A stretch of 64,000 nucleotides of DNA, from NCBI GenBank assembly GCA_023410875.1, contig JAEYPH010000103.1, positions 1 to 64,000 of the forward strand. The letters run 5' to 3'. Positions 44,014 to 53,157 of the stretch are shown in pieces. The position numbers were made by a program, and so were the translations under genes. Below the pieces are notes generated by a model that was given only the letters and a program-made list of their open reading frames with translations, searched no databases and was not told where the DNA came from. Source of the DNA: Bacillota bacterium (GTDB lineage: Bacteria > Bacillota > Clostridia > Christensenellales > UMGS416). Each line of letters opens with the position of its first letter. Positions within the stretch are counted from its first letter, which is position 1.

Positions 44014-45054
44014 ATGGCAGGTAACAAGCTGACCGTATACGACATCGCCCGGGAGGCCGGCGTGTCCGCAGCCACCGTGTCGCGGGTGCTCACCGGCAAT
44101 GTGCCTGTCAGCGAAAAGACGCGCCAGCTGGTTATGGACATCGTGAACAAGTACGATTTCAAGCCAAGCTCCGTTGCCCGCAGCCTGAAGGACCGCCGCA
44201 GCAAGACCATCGGCTTCATCGTGCCGGACATCACGAACCCCTACTTCTCCCAGCTCTATCTGGATTTGGAAACAAGAGCCTCTGAAATCGGTTACACCGT
44301 CATCCTGTGTAACTCCCACTCCGATCTGGCCAGGGAGAGCCAGCTGCTGGATGTGCTGCAGGCCAAGGAGGCCGAGGTCATCGTGTTCGCCGGCGGGCGC
44401 GTGGACTCGCTGCTGCTGACCAAGCGCTATGTGCATGAGATGGAACGCGTGAGCAAGGCCGTGCCGCTGATCACCTGCTCGCAGATGCCAGGCGTGCCCT
44501 GCATCCAGCTGGCCAACGACGAGGAGCAGGGCATCCGCACCCTCGTGCAGCACCTGGCCGCCCAGGGCCACCGCTCCGTGGGCATGATCGGCGGGCGCCT
44601 GGATGTGCGCCAGGTGTTCGTGCGCCGCCAGGTGCTCATGGACGCCGCCGAGCAATACGGCATGAGGCTGGAAAAGCGCTGGCTGGCAGAGGGAGGGTTC
44701 TCCGTGGCCTCCGGCCGCGACACCATGGACAGTCTGCTGGCCCGGGGCGCGCTGCCCACGGCCATCATGGCCTTCAACGATGTCGTTGCCATCGGCGCGC
44801 TGGGTTCGCTGCTGCGCCACGGGCTCAGTGTGCCGCGGGACATGGCGCTGACCGGTTATGACGGCATCAGCCTGACGGACAACATCACACCCTCCATCAC
44901 GACGGCTGCAACGAATTTCAAGGGCTATGTGGACCGTATTCTGGAAGTTGTGCAACAAACCGTCGAGGGCTCCATACCGCCCGGCCTTACGACTTTCCCC
45001 ATGCATCTCATCGCCCGCGACAGCACAGCCGCCCAGGCTCCCGCTCAGGAGTAG
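44014..45054 (+). CDS. LacI-family repressor of transporter 2
   Basis: 346 residues; ATG 44014 with AGGAGGTGG. The N-terminal helix-turn-helix is LTVYDIAREAGVSAATVSRVL, and the hinge helix is PSSVARSL. The periplasmic-binding-like core starts at KTIGFIVPDITNPYFSQL and includes GHRSVGMIGG and AIMAFNDVVAIGAL. Two matching operators lie downstream before the ABC genes and one in its own promoter, so it controls both. The effector is presumably a mono- or disaccharide released from the glycan handled by the GH2, GH30, GH51 and GH43-like enzymes that follow. Confidence 0.92.
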   Translation: MAGNKLTVYDIAREAGVSAATVSRVLTGNVPVSEKTRQLVMDIVNKYDFKPSSVARSLKDRRSKTIGFIVPDITNPYFSQLYLDLETRASEIGYTVILCNSHSDLARESQLLDVLQAKEAEVIVFAGGRVDSLLLTKRYVHEMERVSKAVPLITCSQMPGVPCIQLANDEEQGIRTLVQHLAAQGHRSVGMIGGRLDVRQVFVRRQVLMDAAEQYGMRLEKRWLAEGGFSVASGRDTMDSLLARGALPTAIMAFNDVVAIGALGSLLRHGLSVPRDMALTGYDGISLTDNITPSITTAATNFKGYVDRILEVVQQTVEGSIPPGLTTFPMHLIARDSTAAQAPAQE

Positions 45055-45091
45055 GCAAAAGGCACAAAACAAAATTAATTTTTATACGATA

Positions 45092-45120
45092 TTGACAAAT
45101 CCATATGCCAAATTTATAAT
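45092..45120 (+). promoter_or_regulatory. Consensus promoter upstream of transporter 2
   Basis: TTGACA (45092-45097) and TATAAT (45115-45120) with a 17-base spacer, a perfect sigma-A promoter about 245 bases before the permease. A weaker second candidate, TTGTTG (45224-45229) and TATATA (45246-45251), lies just after operator 1. The 310-base gap between lacI and the permease holds no convincing gene. Confidence 0.75.
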
Positions 45121-45209
45121 GAGCACGTAATCGGCAACGCTGCCTTTGCTCAAAGGAGCCCCAAGCTTCCGTGAATCATTGGACTGGTTGCTTTTTTGTG
45201 CAAATAATT

Positions 45210-45223
45210 TGCAATCGATTACA
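45210..45223 (+). promoter_or_regulatory. LacI-type operator 1
   Basis: TGCAATCGATTACA, a quasi-palindrome centred on the CG of ATCGAT. It is the exact inverse of operator 2 at 45339-45352, which lies 129 bases downstream. Confidence 0.7.
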
Positions 45224-45338
45224 TTGTTGTTGAAATCAGTCTATTTATATACGCTATCGGCTCACTTGGCAATCTGGACCTCAGCGGTTTATGGCAAAAA
45301 AACCGCGATAAGGTGGTTGCCTTTTATTGGTACGCAAA

Positions 45339-45352
45339 TGTAATCGATTGCA
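45339..45352 (+). promoter_or_regulatory. LacI-type operator 2
   Basis: TGTAATCGATTGCA, the inverse of operator 1, directly abutting the AAGGAGG ribosome site of the permease gene. Binding at both could loop the leader DNA. Confidence 0.7.
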
Positions 45353-45364
45353 AGGAGGTTGCCC

Positions 45365-46327
45365 ATGACCGCCAGGCCCCCCCAACTGTTGCACCTGCGC
45401 AAGCCCACCTGGAAAACGCGGCTGTCCCAGATGTGGAACAACCGCGTGCTGCTGCTGATGTGCACGCCCGCCATCCTTTTCTTCCTGATCTTCAGCTACA
45501 TCCCTATGCCCGGCGCTTACATCGCGTTCGTCAATTTCAATTATACCCAGGGCATCTTTGGCAGCCCTTTCATCGGCTTTAAGAACTTCGAATTTTTGCT
45601 GGGCAACGGGCAGCTGTGGTCGCTTACGACGAACACGGTGCTCTACAACCTCGCGTTCATCGTCACCGGCACCTTCGTGCAGATCGCCCTGGCCATCATG
45701 CTCAACGAGGTGGGCAGCAAATGGTTTAAGAAGACCACGCAGACGCTGATGTTCCTGCCCTACTTCATCTCCTTCGTGCTGGTGGGCCTGTTCACCTACA
45801 ACTTTTTAAGCTATGACTCCGGCATGATCAACAACCTGCTGGTGTCTCTGGGTATGTCCAAGATCAAGTTCTACTCCGAGGCCGGTTACTGGCCGGGGAT
45901 TTTGACCTTTATCAACCTGTGGAAAGGCGCAGGCTATGGGTCGGTCGTCTATCTGGCGGCTATCATGGGCATGGATAGCGGGGTTGTGGAAGCCGCTGAG
46001 ATCGATGGCGCCAACGCCTTCCAGCGCATCCGTTACATCACGCTGCCTTGGCTGCGCCCGACCATCGTGATCCTGACCCTTTTCGCCATCGGCGGCATCC
46101 TCAAGGGCAACTTCGGCCTGTTCTACAACACCGTCGGCGCCAACAACGTGGCGCTGTACAAGGCCACGGACATCATCGAAACTTTCGTCTTCCGCGCCAT
46201 GATGGTCAATTTCAACTTCACTACGGGCAGCGCCGTGGGGCTGTATCAGTCGGTGTTCGGGTTTCTGCTGGTGATGCTGGCCAACTGGGTGGTTCAGCGC
46301 ATCGAGCCCGACTACGCGCTGTTTTAG
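45365..46327 (+). CDS. Carbohydrate ABC permease, LplB-type (transporter 2)
   Basis: 320 residues; ATG 45365 with AAGGAGG 6 bases upstream, overlapping operator 2. It has six membrane segments, FLIFSYIPMPGAYIAF near the N-terminus and the ATPase-contact loop VVEAAEIDGANAFQRIRYITLP. It is a paralogue of the permease at 38477 but clearly diverged, so the two systems probably carry different oligosaccharides. No ATPase gene is in the operon. Expression should be relieved when the LacI protein binds its sugar. Confidence 0.9.
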   Translation: MTARPPQLLHLRKPTWKTRLSQMWNNRVLLLMCTPAILFFLIFSYIPMPGAYIAFVNFNYTQGIFGSPFIGFKNFEFLLGNGQLWSLTTNTVLYNLAFIVTGTFVQIALAIMLNEVGSKWFKKTTQTLMFLPYFISFVLVGLFTYNFLSYDSGMINNLLVSLGMSKIKFYSEAGYWPGILTFINLWKGAGYGSVVYLAAIMGMDSGVVEAAEIDGANAFQRIRYITLPWLRPTIVILTLFAIGGILKGNFGLFYNTVGANNVALYKATDIIETFVFRAMMVNFNFTTGSAVGLYQSVFGFLLVMLANWVVQRIEPDYALF

Positions 46328-46341
46328 AGGAGGCGAGCAAT

Positions 46342-47253
46342 ATGAGCGTCAAGAGTCATCCCATCGCCATCCGCCGCGACAGCGCCACCGTCACCGTCAA
46401 GGTTGTAAGCTACGCCGTCATCGCCGTCTTCGCGTTGATTTGCATGCTTCCCTTCGTCATCATGGTGACCAACTCTCTGGCGACCGACGCGTCCATCCGC
46501 GCCCACGGGTATACGCTGTGGCCCAGCGCGTGGTCCAGCTTCGCCTACAAGATTGTGCTCTTTGACAACCCGAGCTTCATCGCGGGGTCCTACATTGTAA
46601 CGGTGTCCATCACCGTCGTGGGCACGCTGATCGGCATGCTGCTCATCTCCATGACCGGCTACGCGCTGCAGCGCCCGGACTTCCAGCTGCGCAACGGCAT
46701 TTCCTTCTACATCTACTTCACCACGCTGTTTTCCGGCGGCCTGATCCCATGGTATCTGCTGATAACCCGCTATCTGCATCTGCAGAACAACTATCTGGCC
46801 ATCCTGATCCCCAGCCTCATGAGCCCTTGGCTTATCATCCTCATGAAGAGCTTCCTCAAGGGTATCCCCCACGCGATCACCGAATCGGCCAAGATAGACG
46901 GCGCCAGCGACCTGCGCATCTGGTGGTCCATCATACAGCCCATGGCCACGCCGGCGCTGGCCACCGTGGGCCTGTTCCTGGCCCTGGGATACTGGAACGA
47001 GTGGTATGGCGCGATGATGTTCCTCCCGCAGCTCAGGTATCAGCCGCTGCAATACTTCCTGTACACCGTGGTCAACAAGGCCGACTTCATCCGCAGCTCT
47101 GCGGCGGCCGCCAACATCCCCATCGTGGACATGCCCGGCGAAAGCCTGAAGATGTGCGTGGCCGTGGTCAGCACCGGCCCCATCATCCTTTTGTATCCCT
47201 TCGTGCAGCGCTACTTCATCTCCGGCATCACCGTGGGCGCCGTGAAGGGTTGA
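46342..47253 (+). CDS. Carbohydrate ABC permease, YtcP-type (transporter 2)
   Basis: 303 residues; ATG 46342 with GAGGAGG about 8 bases upstream and 14 bases after the previous stop. The ATPase loop is AITESAKIDGASDLRIWWSIIQP, and the C-terminus PFVQRYFISGITVGAVKG is typical. LFSGGLIPWYLLITRYLHLQNN marks the YtcP group. It forms the second half of the transporter 2 channel. A short hairpin follows before the binding-protein gene, which may let the cell make more binding protein than permease. Confidence 0.9.
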   Translation: MSVKSHPIAIRRDSATVTVKVVSYAVIAVFALICMLPFVIMVTNSLATDASIRAHGYTLWPSAWSSFAYKIVLFDNPSFIAGSYIVTVSITVVGTLIGMLLISMTGYALQRPDFQLRNGISFYIYFTTLFSGGLIPWYLLITRYLHLQNNYLAILIPSLMSPWLIILMKSFLKGIPHAITESAKIDGASDLRIWWSIIQPMATPALATVGLFLALGYWNEWYGAMMFLPQLRYQPLQYFLYTVVNKADFIRSSAAAANIPIVDMPGESLKMCVAVVSTGPIILLYPFVQRYFISGITVGAVKG

Positions 47254-47264
47254 GAACGAACGAT

Positions 47265-47281
47265 TTCCCGCACAGCGGGAA
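47265..47281 (+). other. Intra-operon hairpin between permease and binding protein genes
   Basis: TTCCCGC-aca-GCGGGAA, a 7-base-pair stem with no T-run. It could stabilise or process the message ahead of the binding-protein gene. Confidence 0.5.
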
Positions 47282-47306
47282 GACACATAAAAAGGAGGAA
47301 CACTCA

Positions 47307-48875
47307 ATGAAGGCATCCACTCTCCGGCGTGCATTGGGCCTGGCCTTTGCCGTGCTGATGCTCGCTACGGCGCTGGTTGGCTGCAACGGCGGCAAGGCGC
47401 CCGCCGGCTCCGCCACCAATGGCGCGGCTCCCGCTCCCGCCGCCGACACCTCCAAGTTCGTGACCATCGACTTTCAAGTCATGGGCGACGCCCCCACCAA
47501 CGGCCAGATCGATCTGGTTCTCGCCAAGATGAACGAGTACCTCAAGCCCAAGATCAACGCCGCCATGCAGTTCCGCTGGACCGGCTGGACCGACTGGCAG
47601 ACCCAATACAACCTGCTGGTGGCCACCGGCGAGGGCCTGGACCTGGTGTCCTCCGGCTCCGACTGGCTGGATACATGGCCCAACGCCCAGAAGGGCGCTT
47701 GGTATCCGCTGGACGACCTGCTACCCAAGTATGCCCCCGCCACGCTGGCAGAGATCCCCCAGAGCGATTGGGACCAGTGCAAGTACAACGGCAAGATCAT
47801 CTGCTTCCCGGAGAACAGCTTCACCCAGTATGTCAACCACGGTTTCTTCTACCGCGGCGACTGGGCCAAGGCCGCCGGCCTTACCAAGGTGGCTAGCTTT
47901 GAAGACCTGGGCAAGTACTTCCAGTACATCAAGGACAACAAGCCAGACGTGATCCCGTGGAACAGCGCCAACCTGCAGGTGACCACCGGCTGGTTCATCT
48001 CCCACACCAAGTCCGCCAACATCGATGCCATCCCCGGCGAGCTGCTGTGGTTCAAGGACTATGACAGCGCTCCTTACACAGTATACAGCCCTTACCTGGA
48101 GCAGACCTACGAAGACTTCGCCGTGATGATGAAGCAGTGGGCCGACGCCGGCTACTGGAAGGCCGACGTTCTGAACAACAAGGACGATACCCGCCAGTTC
48201 CTCAAGGACGGCAAGACCGGCGCCGACCAGCACCACGTGCAGACCTACACCGGCCTGGCCAACGAAATGGACAAGGCCCAGCCCGGTAGCGATCTGCAGA
48301 TGTTCGGCTTCTTTGAGCCCACCAAGAACCTTGTGAACATGCCCATCACCCACGGCGCCACGTGCCTGAGCGCCCGCAGCAAGAATCCCGAGCGTTCCGT
48401 GATGCTCTATGAGCTCATCCGCCAGGACAAGGACTTCTACATGCTGCTCAACTACGGCATCAAGGACACCAACTACTTCCTCAACGAGAAGGGCGAGCGC
48501 TACACGCCGGAAAACTTCGATGCCACCAAGTTTGGCTTCAGCTCCAACTTCTGGGGCGGCCGCGTGGATAAGTTCGAACTCGTGGACGCCAGCCGCTGGC
48601 CGGGCAAGGATGCTTACATCAAGTATCTGGACGGCTTCGCCAAGCCTTACCTGTGGGGCAACTTCGTGTTTGACCAGACGCCTGTAAAGACAGAAGTTGA
48701 CTCGATCAACCAGGTTGCGTCCTCGCTGCGCAACGCCATCGGCCTGGGCATGGCCGGAGACCCCAAGGCCGCTGTGGCCGATTTCCGCAACCAGCTCAAG
48801 GCCGCCGGCATCGACAAGGTGATCGCCGAGGCCCAGAAGCAGGTGGACGCCTGGAAGACCGCCAACGGCAAGTAA
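47307..48875 (+). CDS. Extracellular sugar-binding lipoprotein (transporter 2)
   Basis: 522 residues; ATG 47307 with AAGGAGG. The lipobox is ALVGC, giving a lipid-anchored mature protein, followed by a Pro/Ala/Gly linker. The binding fold includes LKPKINAAMQFRWTGWTDW near the front and Trp-rich segments able to stack on sugars (GSDWLDTWP, TTGWFISH). The DUF3502-like C-terminal part (FGFSSNFWGGRVDKFELV) is common in this group. Its operon is under the LacI operators. The ligand is unknown; the arabinose- and galactose-type hydrolases downstream make a pectic or arabinogalactan side-chain fragment plausible. Confidence 0.88.
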   Translation: MKASTLRRALGLAFAVLMLATALVGCNGGKAPAGSATNGAAPAPAADTSKFVTIDFQVMGDAPTNGQIDLVLAKMNEYLKPKINAAMQFRWTGWTDWQTQYNLLVATGEGLDLVSSGSDWLDTWPNAQKGAWYPLDDLLPKYAPATLAEIPQSDWDQCKYNGKIICFPENSFTQYVNHGFFYRGDWAKAAGLTKVASFEDLGKYFQYIKDNKPDVIPWNSANLQVTTGWFISHTKSANIDAIPGELLWFKDYDSAPYTVYSPYLEQTYEDFAVMMKQWADAGYWKADVLNNKDDTRQFLKDGKTGADQHHVQTYTGLANEMDKAQPGSDLQMFGFFEPTKNLVNMPITHGATCLSARSKNPERSVMLYELIRQDKDFYMLLNYGIKDTNYFLNEKGERYTPENFDATKFGFSSNFWGGRVDKFELVDASRWPGKDAYIKYLDGFAKPYLWGNFVFDQTPVKTEVDSINQVASSLRNAIGLGMAGDPKAAVADFRNQLKAAGIDKVIAEAQKQVDAWKTANGK

Positions 48876-48902
48876 TACTATCAAAGGAAAGCTTCACCAC
48901 CG

Positions 48903-48932
48903 AAAGGCCCCGCATGCCTGTGCGGGGCCTTT
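48903..48932 (+). terminator. Hairpin between transporter 2 and the GH2 gene
   Basis: AAAGGCCCCGCA and TGCGGGGCCTTT pair perfectly around a 6-base loop. The T-run is only TTT, so read-through into the GH2 gene is plausible. Confidence 0.75.
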
Positions 48933-48950
48933 CCAAAAGGAGAGAGCGCG

Positions 48951-51329
48951 ATGCTGACGACACTCAACAAGAACTGGCGCTTCCACCTGGGCGACGAACC
49001 GGAAGCCTGGCAGAAGGACTTTGACGACGGGAGCTGGACCGGCGTGACCGTGCCCCACGACTGGGCGGTAACGCTGCCCTTCTCCCGCGAGCACTCCAGC
49101 GGCACGGGTTATCTGCCCGGCGGCACCGGCTGGTATCGCCTGCGCTTCCGCCTGCCGGACGCCCATCTGGGCAAAAAGCTATGGATTTGCTTCGAAGGCG
49201 TATACAAGAACTGCCAGGTGTGGCTTAACGGCAACAACCTGGGGAAACACGCCTACGGCTACACGCCCTTCCGCTTTGATATCAGCGGTCTGGCCGCCTT
49301 CGGCGACGTGCCAAACGTGCTGTGCGTCCGGGTATGCCACGAGGATATCTCGGACTCGCGCTGGTTCACCGGCTCCGGCATCACGCGAAGCGTGCGCCTG
49401 GAGGTGCAGGAGGCGGTGTGCTTCGGTGAATACGGCGTGTACTGGACCACGCCCGACGTGAGCCGGGACAGCGCCGCCGTCCGCGTGGGCTCCGTCATCG
49501 TCAACACATCCCCCGCGCCGGCGAGGGCCGCCGTGCGCCACACGCTGCTGGACGCGCGGGGCCGTGAGGTCGCGATGCTGCAGGCTCCGTTGGACCTGGC
49601 GGTGGGTGAGAGCAAAACGGTTGTGCTGGACGGCGCCGTGGAGAACCCCGCTCTGTGGTCTCCCCAGGAGCCCAACCTGTATGCGCTGATCTCGGAAATT
49701 CTGCTGGACGGCCAGCCGTACAACCGCCGCGAGACGCCCGTGGGCATCCGCGAGGCGCGCTTCTGCCCGGACAAGGGCTTTTTCCTCAACGGCCAGGGCA
49801 TGAAGATCCAGGGCGTGTGCGTGCACCACGACTGCGGCTGCCTGGGCGCGGCGGTGCCCAAGGCCGCCTGGCGGCGCCGGATGGAGAAGCTCAAAGACAT
49901 GGGCTGCAACGCCATCCGCATGGCCCACAACCCCCATGCGCCCGAGCTTTACGAGCTGTGCGACGAGATGGGTTTTCTGGTCGTGGACGAGGCCTTCGAC
50001 GAATGGGAAGGGCCCAAGAACAAATGGTCCAGCGGCCACAACGTCTACCCGCCCAAGCACCAGGGCTACGCCGAAGACTTCCCCCAGTGGCACGACGCGG
50101 ACCTGCGCGCCATGGTGCGCCGGGATCGCAACCACCCCAGCGTGATCCTGTGGAGCATTGGCAACGAAATCGACTATCCCAACGACCCCTATGCCCACCC
50201 GATGTTCACCGCGATGACCGGCAACAACGACAGCAACAAGCCCGAGCAGGAGCGCCTCTACAACTCCGCCCGGCCCAACATGGAGCGCATCAGCGTGATC
50301 GCCCGGCGTCTGGCGGCCATCGTGAAGGAAGAGGACGACAGCCGCCCGGTCACCGCTGCGGCCTCCTTCCCGGAGCTTTCCACCCATATCGGCTTCTTGG
50401 ACGCGCTGGACGTCGTGGGCTACAATTACAAGGAACAATTTTACGAGCAGGACCACCGGCGCTTCCCGGACAAACCCATCCTGGGCAGCGAGAACGGGCA
50501 GCACCTGGCGGCGTGGAAGGCCGTCACGGACCACGAATACATCAGCGGACAATTCCTGTGGACGGGCATCGACTTTCTGGGTGAGGCCCATGGCTGGCCC
50601 ATCCACGGCTCCATGGCGGGTCTGCTGACGCTGGCAGGTTTTGAAAAGCCCACTTTTTATTTCCGCAAGAGCCTGTGGTCCGGGCAGCCCATGGCGCAGC
50701 TGGTGACCACGCGCGTGCCCCTGGATAAGGACAAGCCGTGGATGCGACACATGGGCGACGCCCTGAGCTGGAACTATGTACCCGGCGAGGAAGTCACCGT
50801 GCGCTGCTTCACCAATTGCCCCTCGGTGGAGATCCGCTTGAACGGCGTGACCCAGGGGACCTATAGGCTGGCAGATTACGCCCAGGATGGCTTCATTTCC
50901 TGCACGCTGGCCTATGAAGCCGGCACATTGCAGGCCGTGGCCACCGCCGACGACGGCAGCCTCGTCGTAAGCCAGCTCATGACAGCCTGCGCGCCGACCG
51001 CGTTGATGGCCGCTGCCGACCGCACCGAGCTCACCGCCGACGGCGAGGACATCGCGCAGATCGAAGTGACCGTGACAGACGAAAACGGCAATTGGACGCC
51101 CCACGCCTCGGACATGATCCACGTGAGCGTGGAGGGCAGCGGCACGCTGCTGGGCATCGAGAATGGCGACCAGGCGGACAACACGGAGTATTCCGCCCCG
51201 CAGCGGCGCGCCCACTGCGGCCGCCTGCTGGTCTTCGTGCGCGCCACAGAGCAGCCCGGTCCCATTCGTGTCACGTGCCGCACTGCCGGTTCCCTGCGAA
51301 GCGCCGAGGTGGAGTTGCAAGCCACTTAG
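48951..51329 (+). CDS. GH2 beta-galactosidase-like glycosidase
   Basis: 792 residues; ATG 48951 with AAGGAGA. Domain order is N-terminal sugar-binding (1-180, with VPHDWAV and GVYKNCQVWLNG), Ig-like (180-280), TIM barrel (285-600) and C-terminal beta domains, including a DUF4982-like and a big-Ig-like part. The acid/base Glu406 is in WSIGNEID and the nucleophile Glu514 in LGSENGQH. No signal peptide, so it acts inside the cell. The family covers beta-galactosidase, glucuronidase and others; GTGYLPGGTGWYR and the overall layout favour beta-galactosidase. It follows transporter 2 with only a hairpin between. Confidence 0.88.
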   Translation: MLTTLNKNWRFHLGDEPEAWQKDFDDGSWTGVTVPHDWAVTLPFSREHSSGTGYLPGGTGWYRLRFRLPDAHLGKKLWICFEGVYKNCQVWLNGNNLGKHAYGYTPFRFDISGLAAFGDVPNVLCVRVCHEDISDSRWFTGSGITRSVRLEVQEAVCFGEYGVYWTTPDVSRDSAAVRVGSVIVNTSPAPARAAVRHTLLDARGREVAMLQAPLDLAVGESKTVVLDGAVENPALWSPQEPNLYALISEILLDGQPYNRRETPVGIREARFCPDKGFFLNGQGMKIQGVCVHHDCGCLGAAVPKAAWRRRMEKLKDMGCNAIRMAHNPHAPELYELCDEMGFLVVDEAFDEWEGPKNKWSSGHNVYPPKHQGYAEDFPQWHDADLRAMVRRDRNHPSVILWSIGNEIDYPNDPYAHPMFTAMTGNNDSNKPEQERLYNSARPNMERISVIARRLAAIVKEEDDSRPVTAAASFPELSTHIGFLDALDVVGYNYKEQFYEQDHRRFPDKPILGSENGQHLAAWKAVTDHEYISGQFLWTGIDFLGEAHGWPIHGSMAGLLTLAGFEKPTFYFRKSLWSGQPMAQLVTTRVPLDKDKPWMRHMGDALSWNYVPGEEVTVRCFTNCPSVEIRLNGVTQGTYRLADYAQDGFISCTLAYEAGTLQAVATADDGSLVVSQLMTACAPTALMAAADRTELTADGEDIAQIEVTVTDENGNWTPHASDMIHVSVEGSGTLLGIENGDQADNTEYSAPQRRAHCGRLLVFVRATEQPGPIRVTCRTAGSLRSAEVELQAT

Positions 51330-51461
51330 AACTGCGGCGGAACCAACTCAATTGCGACAGCGTCTACTTATTTAACTTCGCGATTCTGATCTTGGACATG
51401 GCAGCGTTCAAAGCTGCCTGTCCAAACCAACCGCGGCCCGTCTATACCGGTATCGGTTTTC

Positions 51462-51490
51462 TGGACCCGCCGGGCATCGTGGGGTATAAT
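51462..51490 (+). promoter_or_regulatory. Promoter of the GH30-GH43 gene group
   Basis: TGGACC (51462-51467) and a perfect TATAAT (51485-51490), 17 bases apart and about 30 bases before the TTG start. No LacI-type site like those at 45 kb is visible here. Confidence 0.5.
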
Positions 51491-51520
51491 GGCAAGGAAC
51501 GCAAAAGATAAGGAGACGCC

Positions 51521-53110
51521 TTGATCAAAAAGACTTTTTTCATCGTTATACTATCCGTGCTGTTGGGCGCGTGCTCCGCATCGCCGGTCACCGCCACTGT
51601 GCCGCCCGCGCCCTCAGCCGTGACTTCCGAACCCACCGCAACGCCTTCCGCCGACATCACGACTTCCATCCCTCCCGCCACGCCCTCGGCCACGCCCGAC
51701 GCTCCCAGCCCGACACCCGAAGAGACGCCGGCGTACCCGCTGCCCTTGCGCGGCACCGCCGTTCACGAGACCATCACCGAGAAAATATACCCGCTGACGG
51801 TGCGCACGACCACCTACCACCAGACCATTGCAGGCTTTGGCGCTTCGGGCGCCTGGTGGGCGAAGGACGTGGGCGGCTGGGAGGCCGACAAGGTAGATCG
51901 CATCATCGGCCTGCTCTTCGACCGCCAGAAGGGTATCGGCCTGAACATCTACCGCTACGAGGTGGGCGGCGGCGGGGTGAACAATGCCACCGACCCCTGG
52001 CGATACGCCGAGACCTTTGAATCCGCTCCCGGCAAATACGACTGGACCCGGAACGCCAATGCCGTGAACGTGCTGAAAAAGGCTGTGGCCGCCGGCGTGG
52101 ACAACGTCATGTTCTTCGCCAACTCGCCGCCTGGCCGCATGACCGCCAATGGCAGGACCACCGGCGGCAGCAGCGGCGGTTCCAACCTGAAACCCAGCAT
52201 GGAAAGCAACTTTGCCCGCTACCTCGTGGACATCGCGCAGCACTTTCGGTCCGAGGGCATACCGGTCAAGTACATCAGCCCCTTCAATGAGCCCCAGGGC
52301 AAGTGGCAGGAGAGCAACGGCCAGGAGGGCTGCCATTATGAGCCGGACCAGGTTGTAAGCATGGCCCAGGCGCTGGCCCGCGAGCTCAAGGCCCGCAACG
52401 TAAGCATCCGGCCGTCGCTGATCGATTCCAGCACATGGCTGGACAAAAGGTACACGGTGGAGCTGTACAAACGCCTGGCCGAGGACAAGGACGTGGGCCC
52501 GCTGATGGATCACTACGCCGTGCACTCCTATTACTCCTCTGCCGCGGACAAGGCGAACACGCTGAATCTGCTCAAAGCCTCCGGCGTCAAACTGCCGCTG
52601 TGGCAGACCGAGTGGTGCCAGATGGAATACGGCGTGGAGCAGGGCATGGGCCCGGCGCTCATGCTGGCCCGCACGGTGCACGAGGATATGGTCATCACCG
52701 ACTGCCAGGCGTGGATCGCGTGGCTGGCCGTGTCCAACTACAACTACAAGGACGGCCTGGTTTATGTGGACCTGGACACCCGCGACATTCTGGAAACCAA
52801 GAGGATGTGGGCGCTCGGCAATTACAGCCGCTTCATACGGCCGGGATACCGGCGGGTGGAGGTTGCCGGCGCCCCCGGCAGCCTGCTGACCTCGGCATAC
52901 AAGAGCACCAACGGCCAGAGCATCGTGCTGGTGGCCGTGAACGACAGCCAGGATGCCGTGATGACCGATATCACCGCCAGAGGCTTCACGGCCTTCAAGG
53001 CCTACGAAACATCCGAGACCCGTTCGCTGGAGCTGGTTGCCCAGGGTGCCACGGGTGAGTACACCTTCCCGCCCCTGAGCATTACCACGCTGGTGCTGCG
53101 GCGTTCCTGA
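51521..53110 (+). CDS. GH30 glycoside hydrolase lipoprotein
   Basis: 529 residues from a TTG at 51521 with AAGGAGA 5-6 bases upstream. The lipobox LLGAC makes it a surface lipoprotein; a Thr/Pro/Ala/Ser linker to about residue 75 spaces the enzyme from the membrane. The barrel starts at IAGFGASGAWWAKD. Acid/base Glu257 is in SPFNEPQGKW and nucleophile Glu364 in WQTEWCQ. A beta-sandwich closes the protein. Known activities include endo-beta-1,6-galactanase, glucuronoxylanase and glucosidases; the side-by-side GH51 and GH2 favour galactan or arabinogalactan. It is the only surface hydrolase of the cluster and would make the fragments that transporter 2 imports. Confidence 0.87.
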   Translation: MIKKTFFIVILSVLLGACSASPVTATVPPAPSAVTSEPTATPSADITTSIPPATPSATPDAPSPTPEETPAYPLPLRGTAVHETITEKIYPLTVRTTTYHQTIAGFGASGAWWAKDVGGWEADKVDRIIGLLFDRQKGIGLNIYRYEVGGGGVNNATDPWRYAETFESAPGKYDWTRNANAVNVLKKAVAAGVDNVMFFANSPPGRMTANGRTTGGSSGGSNLKPSMESNFARYLVDIAQHFRSEGIPVKYISPFNEPQGKWQESNGQEGCHYEPDQVVSMAQALARELKARNVSIRPSLIDSSTWLDKRYTVELYKRLAEDKDVGPLMDHYAVHSYYSSAADKANTLNLLKASGVKLPLWQTEWCQMEYGVEQGMGPALMLARTVHEDMVITDCQAWIAWLAVSNYNYKDGLVYVDLDTRDILETKRMWALGNYSRFIRPGYRRVEVAGAPGSLLTSAYKSTNGQSIVLVAVNDSQDAVMTDITARGFTAFKAYETSETRSLELVAQGATGEYTFPPLSITTLVLRRS

Positions 53111-53157
53111 GCGCATCCAAAAGCCGTCTTCACTCATACGCATAAGGAGGGTTTACT

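Noticed and set aside
45146..45343. 65-codon frame in the leader between lacI and transporter 2
   Set aside because: It spans the operators and second promoter, has no ribosome site of quality and no recognisable sequence.
45120..45364. Riboswitch in the long leader of transporter 2
   Set aside because: No recognisable aptamer or terminator fold; the leader is explained by LacI-type operators.
49179..51320. A 713-codon minus-strand open frame opposite the GH2 gene
   Set aside because: Low-complexity antisense composition, no ribosome site, and the opposite strand has both GH2 catalytic Glu motifs.
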